A stretch of DNA of 64,000 nucleotides from Rhynchopus euleeides (Eukaryota > Euglenozoa > Diplonemea > Diplonemida > Diplonemidae). Location of the stretch: positions 1,798,001 to 1,862,000 of the forward strand of contig OY723290.1 of assembly GCA_963210315.1 (NCBI GenBank), given 5' to 3'. Position 1 is the stretch's first letter, and every line of letters begins with the position of its first letter. Position numbers and translations under genes: made by a program. The notes below the pieces were generated by a model. That model was not told the DNA's origin and searched no databases. It saw nothing but the letters and a program-made list of their open reading frames with translations. Positions 20,001-29,018 of this stretch are shown piece after piece.

Positions 20001-22187
20001 ATCGGCGAGACAATCGCCTCCCTGTTCGCCAGCTCCCTGATGACCGCCCTGGGCTCCGTCTCGCAGTACCCTCACCCCTCCGCCATTTCCTCTCTGGTGC
20101 ACGGGCTTCACTGCGCAGCCTCCAGGCCTGGGAAGCTGGGGAGAGGAGTCACAGCCTTATGCCTCGATGCGCTTATCTACGCCGCCTCCGGCACCATGCA
20201 CTCCAGATACAGCGTCCTCTCCCTCCACGCGTCCCGAAGGGAGGTGTCGCGTGCCCTCCCCCTTGAGAAATCCGGCGATGCGAACACACCGGGTGGGGCG
20301 AGGATTGTGGTCCCTCCGGTGGCTCCTCCGCAGCGTGGTGGCGGTGTCGCCCCCACCTGGTGGGGCGACGACGAGGATTCTGCGGCGGAGGTGCGGCATT
20401 CGGCAGAGTCAGCTCTGTATCACCTGGCGGTGCACCACAGGGGGCTGGCGGGGGAGGAGGAGGAGGAAGAGGCTGGCGGGGGCACGCTGTGCCAGGGCAG
20501 CAGCCCATCGGAGGGTGGCCTGCCCGGGGCCTCGCTGACTCTGATGTGTGGGGATCGGGCGCATGTCAGCCTTTCGCAGGGTGGAGGGGGAGGAGGAGGG
20601 GGGAGCTCCCTGCGTATGACCTGCCGGACAGTGGCAGGGAGGTATACCTGGGATGTGCGTCCTGTGCAGAGCTGTGGGGAGTCGTTGTTTGAAACGCGCC
20701 GCCCTCTGGAGCCTGGTGAGGCTTCCCCCACCGACGCGCACAGCATCACGGGGAGGGGGCGCACCCATGCGATGCATGAGGCGCAGACCGCGCCGGGTGC
20801 CGTGGCGGTGCAGAATCTGAGCCTCCAGATTGCCTCGGATCTCCACACGCCGGAACCGCTGGCCCTCGGGGGAAATGCTATCACCGGAGGTGACGAATCC
20901 TGGCAGCAGGCGCGCGCCTCGGAGCTGCAGGCGGTGGACACCCTCCTCTCAGACCACGCAGAGCGCGCCGCAGGCGCGCCGGAGGTGGCTGTGGCGGTTG
21001 GTGGCGGAGGCGTGGGTGGTGGTGGCGGTGGCGGTGGTGGTGGGGTGGCGTCCATCCGGTGTGCGCTGGTGGGGTTGCCTCTGCTGGACCTGTCCTGCGG
21101 CCCCGTGCAAACTGGCAGTGGTCTGCAGAGCTGCCTGGCGGAGAAGGGCCCGGGGTGGGAGGCAGCTGTGGAGAAGCTGGACTCTGTCCCGGACAGGGAC
21201 ACCCTTGCGATATCCGTGCTCTTCGCAGGGGAGCGGAGGACGAGGTCACTTCAGGAGGTATGTTGTTGTGGGTGTGGGGGGAGGGGAGGAGGAGGAGGAG
21301 CGGTTCTGCTGATGTTGTCCTGTTGGCTGGAGGCTTGTCCTCATAGAAGGGGTGGGGGGGGGAAGAGGAAATCGCATCGCAACCCCCACTCCCATCAGGT
21401 GATGCAGGCAGGCGCTGCAGGCTTCAGCCCAGGCTTCCGGCAGTTCATCTCGCTGCTGGGTGACGAGGTGGCTCTTGCGAGCCACGTGGGCTACACCGGG
21501 CTGGACGCACCCACACAGGTATGATTTTTGAGCCCTTCACTACCCACCACATAGCGGGAATGCCCTACTGACCCCTCCTACACCACACCCACCCCACCCC
21601 ACCACAGGAAGGGCGCATCATTTACCACGCCACGGCACGTCAGGAGACGGCCTTCCTAATCCCTGGGCTTCTGCCTGAGGAGGTGCGTGAGTGCGCAGCC
21701 CGGTCGTGCAAGGTGCAGGTGGTGTGGAGCGAAGGGGCTGCCCTGTTCTGCCCCAACACGCTGGGGCTGGAGGACGCAACGCATTTCATCGTGCTGTCGC
21801 CGCTCGGACCCGAGCTACTGCGCGTCAGCCTTGGGGGACGTGTGGCTTTCCCTCCGGGGCCCCTCCACGATGGGCTTCTCGTGCCAGCCGTCGAAGGGGC
21901 AGCGATGGTGCGTTCGCACGCACAGCGCTGCACAGACACGCACCCCCTTGGCTACATCCTGCAGAGACAACGCGCCCTCGCAGAGGTATGTGCTGAAGTA
22001 GAGATAGAGGAAAGAGGTTGCTGTGTGGTGCCCGATGAAGTGACTCTCTTCTTCAGGAGTTGGGGGTCGGGAGAGGGGGGGGGGGCCTGCAGAAAGCACA
22101 TCATCAAACAACACCCACAACCCGCAGACCGCATCGCATTACGCATGTCTGGCAACGCTGTCGGAGGTTGCATCGCTCAGGCTGTGA
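17079..22187 (+). CDS. RalGAP-alpha-like protein with C-terminal Rap/Ran-GAP domain (4 exons)
   Basis: Exons 17079-21257, 21399-21518, 21608-21985 and 22128-22187 give about 1578 residues. The first 150 residues resemble the helical N-terminus of Ral GTPase-activating protein alpha (ILPVLETMRRIILEMPDQ, then GWNAEWFTRELEN); the middle is a long helical-repeat region with Gly- and Pro-rich insertions. Residues about 1385-1545 form the GAP domain: FRQFISLLGDEVALASHVGY, then GLDAP, VQVVWSE and THFIVLSPLGPELLRVSL. Family members switch off small Ras-like GTPases with an Asn thumb in a GND motif before the VxVVWSE strand. Here that place reads RSC (S1466, C1467), so the thumb is absent. It may be inactive or use another residue. 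It stops at TGA. Confidence 0.8.
21258..21398 (+). other. Intron 1 (141 nt) of the RalGAP-like gene
   Basis: Donor GAG|GTATGT, acceptor CCCATCAG|GTG. The length is a multiple of three with no stop, so it can be read through, but the translation is Gly/Cys/Arg junk between two conserved segments of the GAP domain. An alternative acceptor nine bases further (ATGCAG) keeps phase too. Confidence 0.75.
21519..21607 (+). other. Intron 2 (89 nt) of the RalGAP-like gene
   Basis: Donor CAG|GTATGA, acceptor CACCACAG|GAA. It joins GLDAPTQ to EGRIIYHA, in phase 0. The second codon of the intron is followed by an in-frame stop if not removed. Confidence 0.8.
21986..22127 (+). other. Intron 3 (142 nt) of the RalGAP-like gene
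   Basis: Donor GAG|GTATGT, acceptor ACCCGCAG|ACC. The last exon adds 19 residues (TASHYACLATLSEVASLRL) and a TGA. An earlier AG at 22092 would change phase and give a longer low-complexity tail. Confidence 0.65.
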
Positions 22188-22342
22188 CAGGGCAGTGCGC
22201 TGTGAGCTGCGCCATCTCTTCGCCTTCACCACGCATCGCATCGCATCGCCTATTCTGACGGCTTCTTTCTTGCTTGCGATACTGTTGTTGTTTTTTTTCC
22301 TGTACACCCCACGAAGGAGGAGGAGAAGTAAAGAATCCAGAT

Positions 22343-22451
22343 GGGGGTCCTCGCTACGAGTCACTGTGAGTCACGAGTCGTCAGTTTTCAGCCAAACATG
22401 GCTGACTTCTCACTTTTTCTCACACAGTCACACTTGGTAGCGAGGGCCCCC
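22343..22451 (+). mobile_element. 109-bp miniature element, copy 1
   Basis: The ends GGGGGTCCTCGCTAC and GTAGCGAGGGCCCCC are inverted; the interior reads CAGTTTTCAGCCAAACATGG. An almost identical 109-bp copy lies in inverse orientation at 30862-30970. The flanks here (GAT / GAA) do not give a clear duplication. Confidence 0.8.
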
Positions 22452-23072
22452 GAAGAGAAAGAAAGAAATAGAAGGCGAACCGATAACGAGCATCTCAAAT
22501 ATAGTAGCGCACCCACAACCACCACCACCACCACCACCCCGAGTCTGATGGCGACTGCGTTTTCGAAGGCATACAAGCCGCATCTAAGCGACCTGATGCC
22601 TGATGCCAGCCCCCTCACCCGAGCAACTCACAGATCTCACAATATTGGGTCTCGCAGGATAATTCTCAGCGGCGTATCCCACACTTGGGTGGGGATTGCC
22701 ATGTGTTGGCAGTTCTGAAAGTGTGACGCCTCGAGGGGGCGTCGCAAAGGGTCTTGTTGCTTCCCGGGTTTGGCGCACAGACGACGCCTTATCTTTTTTC
22801 ACGGGGGCATCCGCACTGGATGTTCACGCCCTAGTCTAGTAGGCGAAAAAGAGAGAGAGAGAAAGTGCGTGACGCACGATGCAAGGGGATGGAGTAGGAT
22901 GAGGACTCCACCGAATGTGGGTGACCCTCCCCACCCAGATCCAACCCCCAGGGCAGCAGCCCTGCGTGTGGGTGCGTTTGCCTCGGAGGAGGGGGGGGGG
23001 GTGGTGGCGGCGGTGGCAGCAACGGAGCAAAGGGGGGGGGGTGATTCGTTCAATCTCCTGTTTACCTTCACA
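22452..23072. other. Intergenic, no supported gene
   Basis: ACC trinucleotide repeat (22518-22537), a GA-rich run (22849-22863), G tracts (22992-23001, 23032-23041). No convincing gene. Confidence 0.5.
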
Positions 23073-23104
23073 CACGGTGGACTCCCACCCCCTGGGGCGG
23101 GGGT

Positions 23105-23200
23105 TATAGCGGGGGTATGGACCCCCGCTAGCGGGGGTCTGGACCCCCGATATCGGGGGTTCAGACCCCCGCTTTCGGGGGTCTGAACCCCCGATAGGCC
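23105..23200. repeat. Subterminal GACCCCCGCTAGCGGGGGTC palindromes
   Basis: Four palindromic units with variable centres (GCTAGC, GATATC, GCTTTC) and complementary arms of C5/G5. The counterparts in the other elements have the same frame with a different third base pair. Confidence 0.75.
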
Positions 23201-23517
23201 CCAGGGCACTGCAGGTAATAATGGTATTATAATGTATACGCATTGGTTCGAGTAACTAGAACTATGTGGGATGTGAAGTGTGAACTGTGGTGAGTGTGAG
23301 CAGGGGTAAAAGTGTGGTGTGCGATGCCGCTGACTTTGTGGAAAACCGGGAGTGAGGCGGGGCGAGGCGGGGACTGCGACATTCCACTTCTCTCTGGCAC
23401 CTGCTTGATAAAGCAGCGTACTACATTCTCTGCCGGCTACCGAGGATACACTCAAAATACACGGAAAAAACTCAGTAACGAGAGCTCTCCTCAAAATGTA
23501 CACACCCTCACAAGATG

Positions 23518-24837
23518 CTACAGGCAGTGATCTGCGATGTGTTCGGTCCACATCAACGTTGATGGGAGCTGGGCAAAACAGAGCTTGCACCGGCGAACCT
23601 GGTTNNNNNNNNNNNNNNNNNNNNNNNNNNNNNNNNNNNNNNNNNNNNNNNNNNNNNNNNNNNNNNNNNNNNNNNNNNNNNNNNNNNNNNNNNNNNNNNN
23701 NNNNNNNNNNNNNNNNNNNNNNNNNNNNNNNNNNNNNNNNNNNNNNNNNNNNNNNNNNNNNNNNNNNNNNNNNNNNNNNNNNNNNNNNNNNNNNNNNNNN
23801 NNNNCCTCCTTCCTTCCCCAGAAACGCCACGGGACGTCTGAGTACCGGAAGTGGAACATTTCTGAAAGAGAAATGAAAAGCCACTTGAAGGGGGTGCTTA
23901 GTTTCTGCCGGGACATTACCTCTACAACCTGTCGTACCTGAGCACCTGTGGCATTCTGATCCAAATCAAAATGAAGATGGAGACACACAGATCTGTAAAT
24001 TCTACGAGAGTCATCATCAAGCAACCTCATGAGGCGCAGCCCTAAGCCTTTGCAGTCATGCAAGGCTGGCGTAACGAATCGCGCAGTAGGCGCAACACCG
24101 CAGTACGCCGAAGGGAAGCCACGGTCACGCATCTCAGTAAGGTTTAAATGGGGGAAGTTATGCATGTGCAAAGACCATTCCCCCTCCCGAACAGGGCAAA
24201 TGCAGCACCGATGGCCCCGACCCCCACATCCCTCCATCTTGCTCCACTTTTCCAGGTGATCCGCACAGATGCGCAGCACGCGCACCTGTGTCTTGGAATC
24301 ACCGCGGAAAAGTCCACATGCGTGCAGTTCTTGTATGTCACGCATGTGGGTGCAAACAGCGTAAATACTATACGCTTCTTTGCATTGGTCGGCCACCGTG
24401 ATGGGACGTGCGAACGCCCCAGACGACGGGTCAACCAAACCAAAAGAAAGGCGAACTCGCCCATTCCGAATCCTCAGGCCGTTGTGCGGGGTATAGCCAT
24501 CCGAGTACAAAACCCCCATCAACATCCTGTGCTGAGAGGTACTGGGTGGCAGCTCTTTCTCAAGAAAATAAAAAGCACCAGGCAGCCCATTACGAAGCCG
24601 CTTCTCCACTGCTTCCCGGACAGGGGCCTCTTCAGCACGGACCTTCTTCCTTGACAGCCCGAGAGAGACCCCTGTCCGCTTGCGGTGGTTGCTGTTCAGT
24701 TTGCCACATGCTCGCTGTGACAAACCAAGGGCAAACTGTTGTTCTAAAATTGTTTTGCCCACCTCGTGGGCAGAATCAGAAGCAGCAGCAGCAGCAGCAG
24801 CAGCAGATGCAGGAGAGGCATGCTTCCGGGAAGACAT
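23518..24837 (-). CDS. Element-encoded protein, candidate transposase (interrupted by assembly gap)
   Basis: About 344 codons lie upstream of the 200-N gap (23605-23804). The frame across the gap is arbitrary. Starts MSSRKHASPAS followed by a poly-Ala run from a GCT/CAG microsatellite. The middle has a likely zinc site (GHRCCICP ... HMHNFPHL) and the motif FVTPALHDCKGLGLRLMRLL, then SEMFHFRYSDVPWRFWG. After the gap a short frame ends with a C2H2-like finger (RCKLC-x12-HIADHC). A degenerate paralogue sits in the element at 9707-11865. Zinc ligands followed by an LH-x-x-K/R-x-L motif recall the layout of Transib/RAG1/CMC transposases, but I cannot assign DDE residues, so this is a hypothesis. 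It stops at TGA. Confidence 0.65.
   Translation of the reverse strand: MSSRKHASPASAAAAAAAASDSAHEVGKTILEQQFALGLSQRACGKLNSNHRKRTGVSLGLSRKKVRAEEAPVREAVEKRLRNGLPGAFYFLEKELPPSTSQHRMLMGVLYSDGYTPHNGLRIRNGRVRLSFGLVDPSSGAFARPITVADQCKEAYSIYAVCTHMRDIQELHACGLFRGDSKTQVRVLRICADHLEKWSKMEGCGGRGHRCCICPVREGEWSLHMHNFPHLNLTEMRDRGFPSAYCGVAPTARFVTPALHDCKGLGLRLMRLLDDDSRRIYRSVCLHLHFDLDQNATGAQVRQVVEVMSRQKLSTPFKWLFISLSEMFHFRYSDVPWRFWGRKEXXXXXXXXXXXXXXXXXXXXXXXXXXXXXXXXXXXXXXXXXXXXXXXXXXXXXXXXXXXXXXXXXXXNQVRRCKLCFAQLPSTLMWTEHIADHCL
23605..23804. other. Assembly gap, 200 N
   Basis: Exactly 200 unresolved bases, probably a placeholder of unknown true length. It falls inside the element-encoded protein gene, so that gene cannot be judged intact or broken. 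Confidence 1.
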
Positions 24838-25414
24838 GCAGTCAACCTATCGCGTGTTTCGATTTTAAGGCGGTGTCTGCTCAGTGCGACAGCTCGCCAC
24901 AAGCACCTCTCACATCCGTCACTTCGTGTGGATTCCCCCGACGTGCCCTCAGAGTCGTTTGTGGCACGGACTCCCTCCACTGGCCGAAGTCTTCAGCGTT
25001 CACCACCTTCCCTGGAACTCAGGGTGATCAAGGCCTGGCGTGCTCATTCACATTGAGCGCGCGCGTGTGTGTGTGTGTGTGTGGTTACAAAGTTTTAAGG
25101 CGGTGTCGCCCTGCACGGGCAGTAGCACCTCCCCTTCAGTATCGCACTCCCGAAGGATTCCCCAACACGACGTGACACCGGTTTCGACGCGTACTCTTCG
25201 TACCCCTCCCCCCGGCCGCGTCTCTTCAGCGAAGAACCGGGGATAATCGGACCAGGGCTAGCTAAACCCTGGTGGTGTCACGGGTGGGGTTGGAGAGGGA
25301 GAAAAGGAAGAAATGAAGTTGCGAAAAAGTCAAACACTGACACGTGAAATCAATAAAAAGGGTGGTATATATCGCCCCCTTGCTGCGACGAAGACACTAA
25401 ATAGTCAGGCCGCT

Positions 25415-25918
25415 TCAAGAGTCTTGAGGGCTTGAAGGAAGAAACAGGTTGCTGATGAGTCTCAGGAGCAGGCACCTTTTGTCCGCCCACATGACCTTCG
25501 CCCGAAGGCGAACCTCGTCCAGCTTGGCTCGATCGCCACAGAGAAGGGGATCATTCTCCGCTGTGGTGAACATCTTAAAAACCGAGGGTGCAGAGGTGGG
25601 GCAGCCCACTGGTGCGACAGCAGGCCGCCCCCGGATAGCTATAACTAGAAACGCGGTTCCGTTGGTCTCAAGCAGGGTTACATACCACGCGTAAGTGAGA
25701 GCAGCAGGGGTTTGAAAAATGTTGAAAGTGGGGAACGGGGTCCCTCCAATCTCTGTCAATTTTTTTGGCAGTGCGTATTTTGGTACACCGACCTCATTCC
25801 TGCCGATCAGAGCGAGGCCCCATATCCCCAAAAACAAAATACCCCCCCCCCCTCCCCACACTATAATGGGAAACATAAACGGTATCAACCATATTCTGGT
25901 GAGATACACTTTACTCAT
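25415..25918 (-). CDS. Possible small element-encoded protein (uncertain)
   Basis: 167 codons. The first 40 residues are hydrophobic and Gly-rich and may be non-coding. From about residue 44 the sequence looks protein-like (KLTEIGGTPFPTFNIF, then AKVMWADKRCLLLRL). It is not recognised. It shares strand with the two other genes of this element and lies downstream of the 26165-27190 gene, so it could be a last exon of that gene or a separate gene. Confidence 0.3.
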   Translation of the reverse strand: MSKVYLTRIWLIPFMFPIIVWGGGGGILFLGIWGLALIGRNEVGVPKYALPKKLTEIGGTPFPTFNIFQTPAALTYAWYVTLLETNGTAFLVIAIRGRPAVAPVGCPTSAPSVFKMFTTAENDPLLCGDRAKLDEVRLRAKVMWADKRCLLLRLISNLFLPSSPQDS

Positions 25919-26164
25919 GGAGGCTATTTACACAGGAAAAAAACCAGCGAAGACACGCACACTAATGGCCTGAGACATTCCTGCCTCTGGCATGCGACCA
26001 TCAGCAGGGTTTCGCTATAACTGAAGAAGAGCGAATACGGTTCCCGAAACTTCACCTGCTGTGGACTCACTGTATTCGTTTTGGGGGAAATCAAACCGCA
26101 AGGAATGAGGATTTCAGCTATTGGAGTGGACACACGAAAGGATCACGCATCGCGGTGTGTGGAG

Positions 26165-27190
26165 TCAGATGTCGGTCACAACATTTCCACCAAGAACCAG
26201 TGTCGCGGCTTCCTCGATGGGATCTTGGTGGTCCTCCGGGTCAGCAGCATCTGCGTCAAGCGGCGACAGCCCCAGCAGAGCCCGCAGCTCGCGGTCAGCC
26301 GCACCATCCCCCTGGGCTTCTCCCGTGACGTCGGCAAGGTCAGCCTGCATGGTGACTATCACCTCCCACAGGGCCAGCTGCCCTGCGACACGGCGGCACA
26401 CAACAGGGCATGCGGACTTCTTGGGCCGGGGCAGGGCGTACTCTGTCACGTAGGAACCGGAGGGGGCGGTGGACCCCTCCGGAACGCTACGTTTGCAGAC
26501 AAGACGGACAAGAGACCCACCGAGGATTGTGTATTCAACCCCGGAGAACACACCCTCGATGAGCTGCCGGTGGACGTTGGGCTCGTCCGACTCAGTCGGC
26601 GTGACGATCGGGAAAGGAAACCGTCTCGCCTTCTTGTCCACGGGCTCATTCTTTTCCTTGTCCTGCACCAGAGAAGTGGCCAGTTTTGCCATGTCGCATG
26701 ACACGAACTTTGGGTCCAGGGAGGCCGCAAGGCGTGCCACAACGTCAGCGTTCTTTTTCTTGTATTCCGGGGTAATTTTGGGTCTGAACGCGACGCTGTG
26801 GAAACAGGTGTCTTGTGCCCCTCCCTTCTTCACCCCCGTTTTGTAAAATGTTGGGAGCTTTTCGACCTTGCCCTTTGCCGGAGCCCCCTTCGCCGCAGCA
26901 AGCTTCTTGGCGTCAGCGACGTCACTCACCTTCCACTTCGCGAACTCGCCGAAGACGGCTGCGAGGGTGTTTGCAATCAGAGGACTGTTGCGGTGAATGT
27001 CGAGGTTAAGGGTGGTGTTGATGACGAGGCGCAGAGTCGACAGTCTCAACGTCCCACCCTTCGTCTGCTTCACGAACCCCTTCACAAAATCAGTGACTTT
27101 CTGCTTGTCACTGCTGCTCAGGTCGTGTTCGGCCTCGGACTCACTTTCGGATGAGTCGTCTTTTGGGTGGTCCCTCTTTTTGGCAGGCAT
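26165..27190 (-). CDS. Hypothetical nuclear-type protein carried in the 23073-28449 element
   Basis: 341 residues, intact and intronless, ATG at 27190, stop TGA. The N-terminus is charged (MPAKKRDHPKDDSSESESEA), typical of a nuclear disordered tail. Residues about 30-90 are helical (KVTDFVKGFVKQT, then LIANTLAAVFGEFAKWKV). A Lys/Ala-rich linker follows, and a C-terminal domain of about 200 residues has mixed alpha/beta character (GVEYTILGGSLVRLVCKR). I do not recognise it. It lies on the same strand as the candidate transposase inside the same element, so an accessory DNA-binding protein (as in two-gene CACTA elements) or a captured host gene are both possible. Confidence 0.6.
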   Translation of the reverse strand: MPAKKRDHPKDDSSESESEAEHDLSSSDKQKVTDFVKGFVKQTKGGTLRLSTLRLVINTTLNLDIHRNSPLIANTLAAVFGEFAKWKVSDVADAKKLAAAKGAPAKGKVEKLPTFYKTGVKKGGAQDTCFHSVAFRPKITPEYKKKNADVVARLAASLDPKFVSCDMAKLATSLVQDKEKNEPVDKKARRFPFPIVTPTESDEPNVHRQLIEGVFSGVEYTILGGSLVRLVCKRSVPEGSTAPSGSYVTEYALPRPKKSACPVVCRRVAGQLALWEVIVTMQADLADVTGEAQGDGAADRELRALLGLSPLDADAADPEDHQDPIEEAATLVLGGNVVTDI

Positions 27191-27246
27191 GTTGTGGGTG
27201 GTTGTGGGTTTGTGGGCAAGGCCTGGGGCGTTTGGGTGACAAGAAA

Positions 27247-28085
27247 TGGGGGTCTTCGCGTCGCGAAAATCTGCACCGGTATAAAATTATCAATCCTGGG
27301 ATGGTTCTGAAATGCAGTCGTTTACTCTGAAGTTAGAGGCTTGTTCTGAGGCCATTTAGAAACCCAAGTAAGGGGGTCTTCACTACAAGCAAATTTTTGA
27401 CAAGGTTTTACCTCACACTCGTAGGAGGAAATACTAAAACCTTGTCAAAAATTTGCTTTGAAGACCCCCTCATTCTCAGTATTCGCAACGTACGCTCTTT
27501 AGTATTCCTGGAATACTAAAGAGGGACAGGTGTGGGGTGTCTTCGCTACTCGCTATTAGCGAAGACACCCTCCTCCAAGAACCCCACTGGTATTAGTTAT
27601 TCATTGGCCTCTCTCCTTAATAGTAATCAATACCGAATGTTCCCTGTATGTGTTTACTGGGGAAGGGGGTTGGTAGGTTGGGGGTCGAATATATGATGTA
27701 CATGTTATTATATGCGAGCCCTACTTTTATACGTCAAATTCCCCCACAATTGAATATAAGATGGACATCTTATATTCGAAATTTTCATAAAAGTACATCT
27801 TATATTCAAGAAGGTATATCGTTCGAGGTACATCATATATTCGACCCCCCGTCCCCCGCTTCCCCCAGTAAGCCCCCTCCACGGTGGGATCGTGTCATTT
27901 TTACATGTACAAATACATGTCTGTCAAGAGAAAAATACATGTATAGTAGTTGGCATGCCAACTACTATACATGTATTTGTACATGTAAAAATGACAAGAT
28001 CCACTTGCATGCAAAATTGCTTGAATAAAAACGACTGCATCATGTACGTTCATAATATCATTCGCCGATCACGAAGACCCCCTTT
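27247..28085. repeat. Cluster of hairpin (miniature inverted-repeat) elements
   Basis: At 27371-27470 a 100-bp hairpin has ends AGGGGGTCTTCA and AAGCAAATTTTTGACAAGG arms. At 27539-27575 GGTGTCTTCGCTA pairs with TAGCGAAGACACC. At 27680-27850 ends GGGGGTCGAATATATGATGT are inverted. Outer ends GGGGGTCTTCGCG (27250) and CACGAAGACCCCC (28069) may bracket the whole cluster. All are non-coding. They share a GGGGGTC start, suggesting related mobilisation. Confidence 0.6.
27880..28004. mobile_element. Solo 125-bp foldback of the CACGGTGGG family
   Basis: CACGGTGGGATCGTGTCATT at the left folds back onto AATGACAAGATCCAC at the right around AGTTGGCATGCCAACT. The last bases of the right end are lost. It shows the minimal form of the 6312-11968 and 36495-38867 family without insertions. 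Confidence 0.7.
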
Positions 28086-28449
28086 GTGCGTGCATATTGA
28101 GTGGTATTACTGATTACTGCATACCGTGTGTATAGTGGCAAAACCAGTGTTGTGTAGCATACCTTTGTGCAGTGTGAATGTGTCTGTGCATAAGAATGAG
28201 TTGCGTATACATTATAATTTTTGGACACGGTGGGGAGAGATCCGGTGTGAGGCACTTGGGCCAGTCCAGGTGGGCAGGGAACCTGGGGGCGGGGGGCCTC
28301 AAATCCCTACTTTTTTTTTTACATGCTGTCGTGTCCGTCTGTACCAATACCCCAGCTACCGGCAGTCCAGACCCCCGCGGGTGGGGGTCTGACCCCCGCT
28401 ATTCCGATATCCCAAAAAGGTGCACCCTGACGTGTGGGAGTCCACCGTG

Positions 28450-29018
28450 CAGGGTTACTTCCCCCCCCCCCCCCCTGCTTTATTGCCCGACTCTCAGAAC
28501 GTACCGGATCTATGGCGGGGGTGATTGGGGTTTCTCAGATAGGCCGTGTGTGGCAGATCTCTCCCCACTCACTGCTCCCCCCCAACCCTTGACCCCACCC
28601 CCCCCTGCCCTGCAGAGCTGAGTAATGTGTTTTCTCGATCAGATCAGACCAGCCCCCTTCACACATCCTACGCACCCTCAGGCACGCACACACCTCAGCG
28701 ATCCACCGTGTGGACCACGTGGGTGCCTGGCACACACACACAGCTGACCCTCTCCCTATTTTGGATGTGGTTGCCGAGCAGCCCCCTCCCTCGCTGTGTG
28801 TGACTTGATTCCCTCCCCCCCCCCCTTCCTCTAATCCGGAGCACGCCAAACCCCCCCCCCCCTCAGCCACGATGCAGCTGTCCCTCTGCTAGCTCTGGGG
28901 GGAGGGATTCTTGTATTTTCCTTCCTCACCCCCCCCCCCCCTTTCAATCTCAAGGGTTCTTCTTCTTCTTTTTTTTCTGACTTTTTGCCAGCGCGCCCCC
29001 CCTCCCCCACCTAACACG
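28450..29018. other. 5' flank of the amidohydrolase-like gene
   Basis: C tracts (28453-28474, 28817-28828, 28850-28863, 28930-28941) and a strong acceptor-like tract TTCTTCTTCTTTTTTTTCTG continuing to TTTTTGCCAG (to 28991), 28 bases before the ATG, with no upstream exon visible. No other gene. Confidence 0.55.

Larger units (their letters stand above)
23073..28449. mobile_element. CACGGTGGACTCC element with two passenger genes, 5.4 kb
   Basis: The left end CACGGTGGACTCCCAC and the right end GTGGGAGTCCACCGTG are inverted and flanked by CA on both sides. The left subterminal zone (23110-23200) has GACCCCCGCTAGCGGGGGTC-type palindromes; the right zone (28367-28400) has related CCCCCGC repeats. 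Inside are minus-strand genes at 23518-24837 and 26165-27190, possibly 25415-25918, an assembly gap, and several hairpin elements (27247-28085). The candidate transposase gene makes this the best autonomous candidate in the window. Confidence 0.75.

Noticed and set aside
27276..27297. TATAAAATTAT as promoter of the 26165-27190 gene
   Set aside because: It reads as a TATA box on + whereas the gene is on minus.
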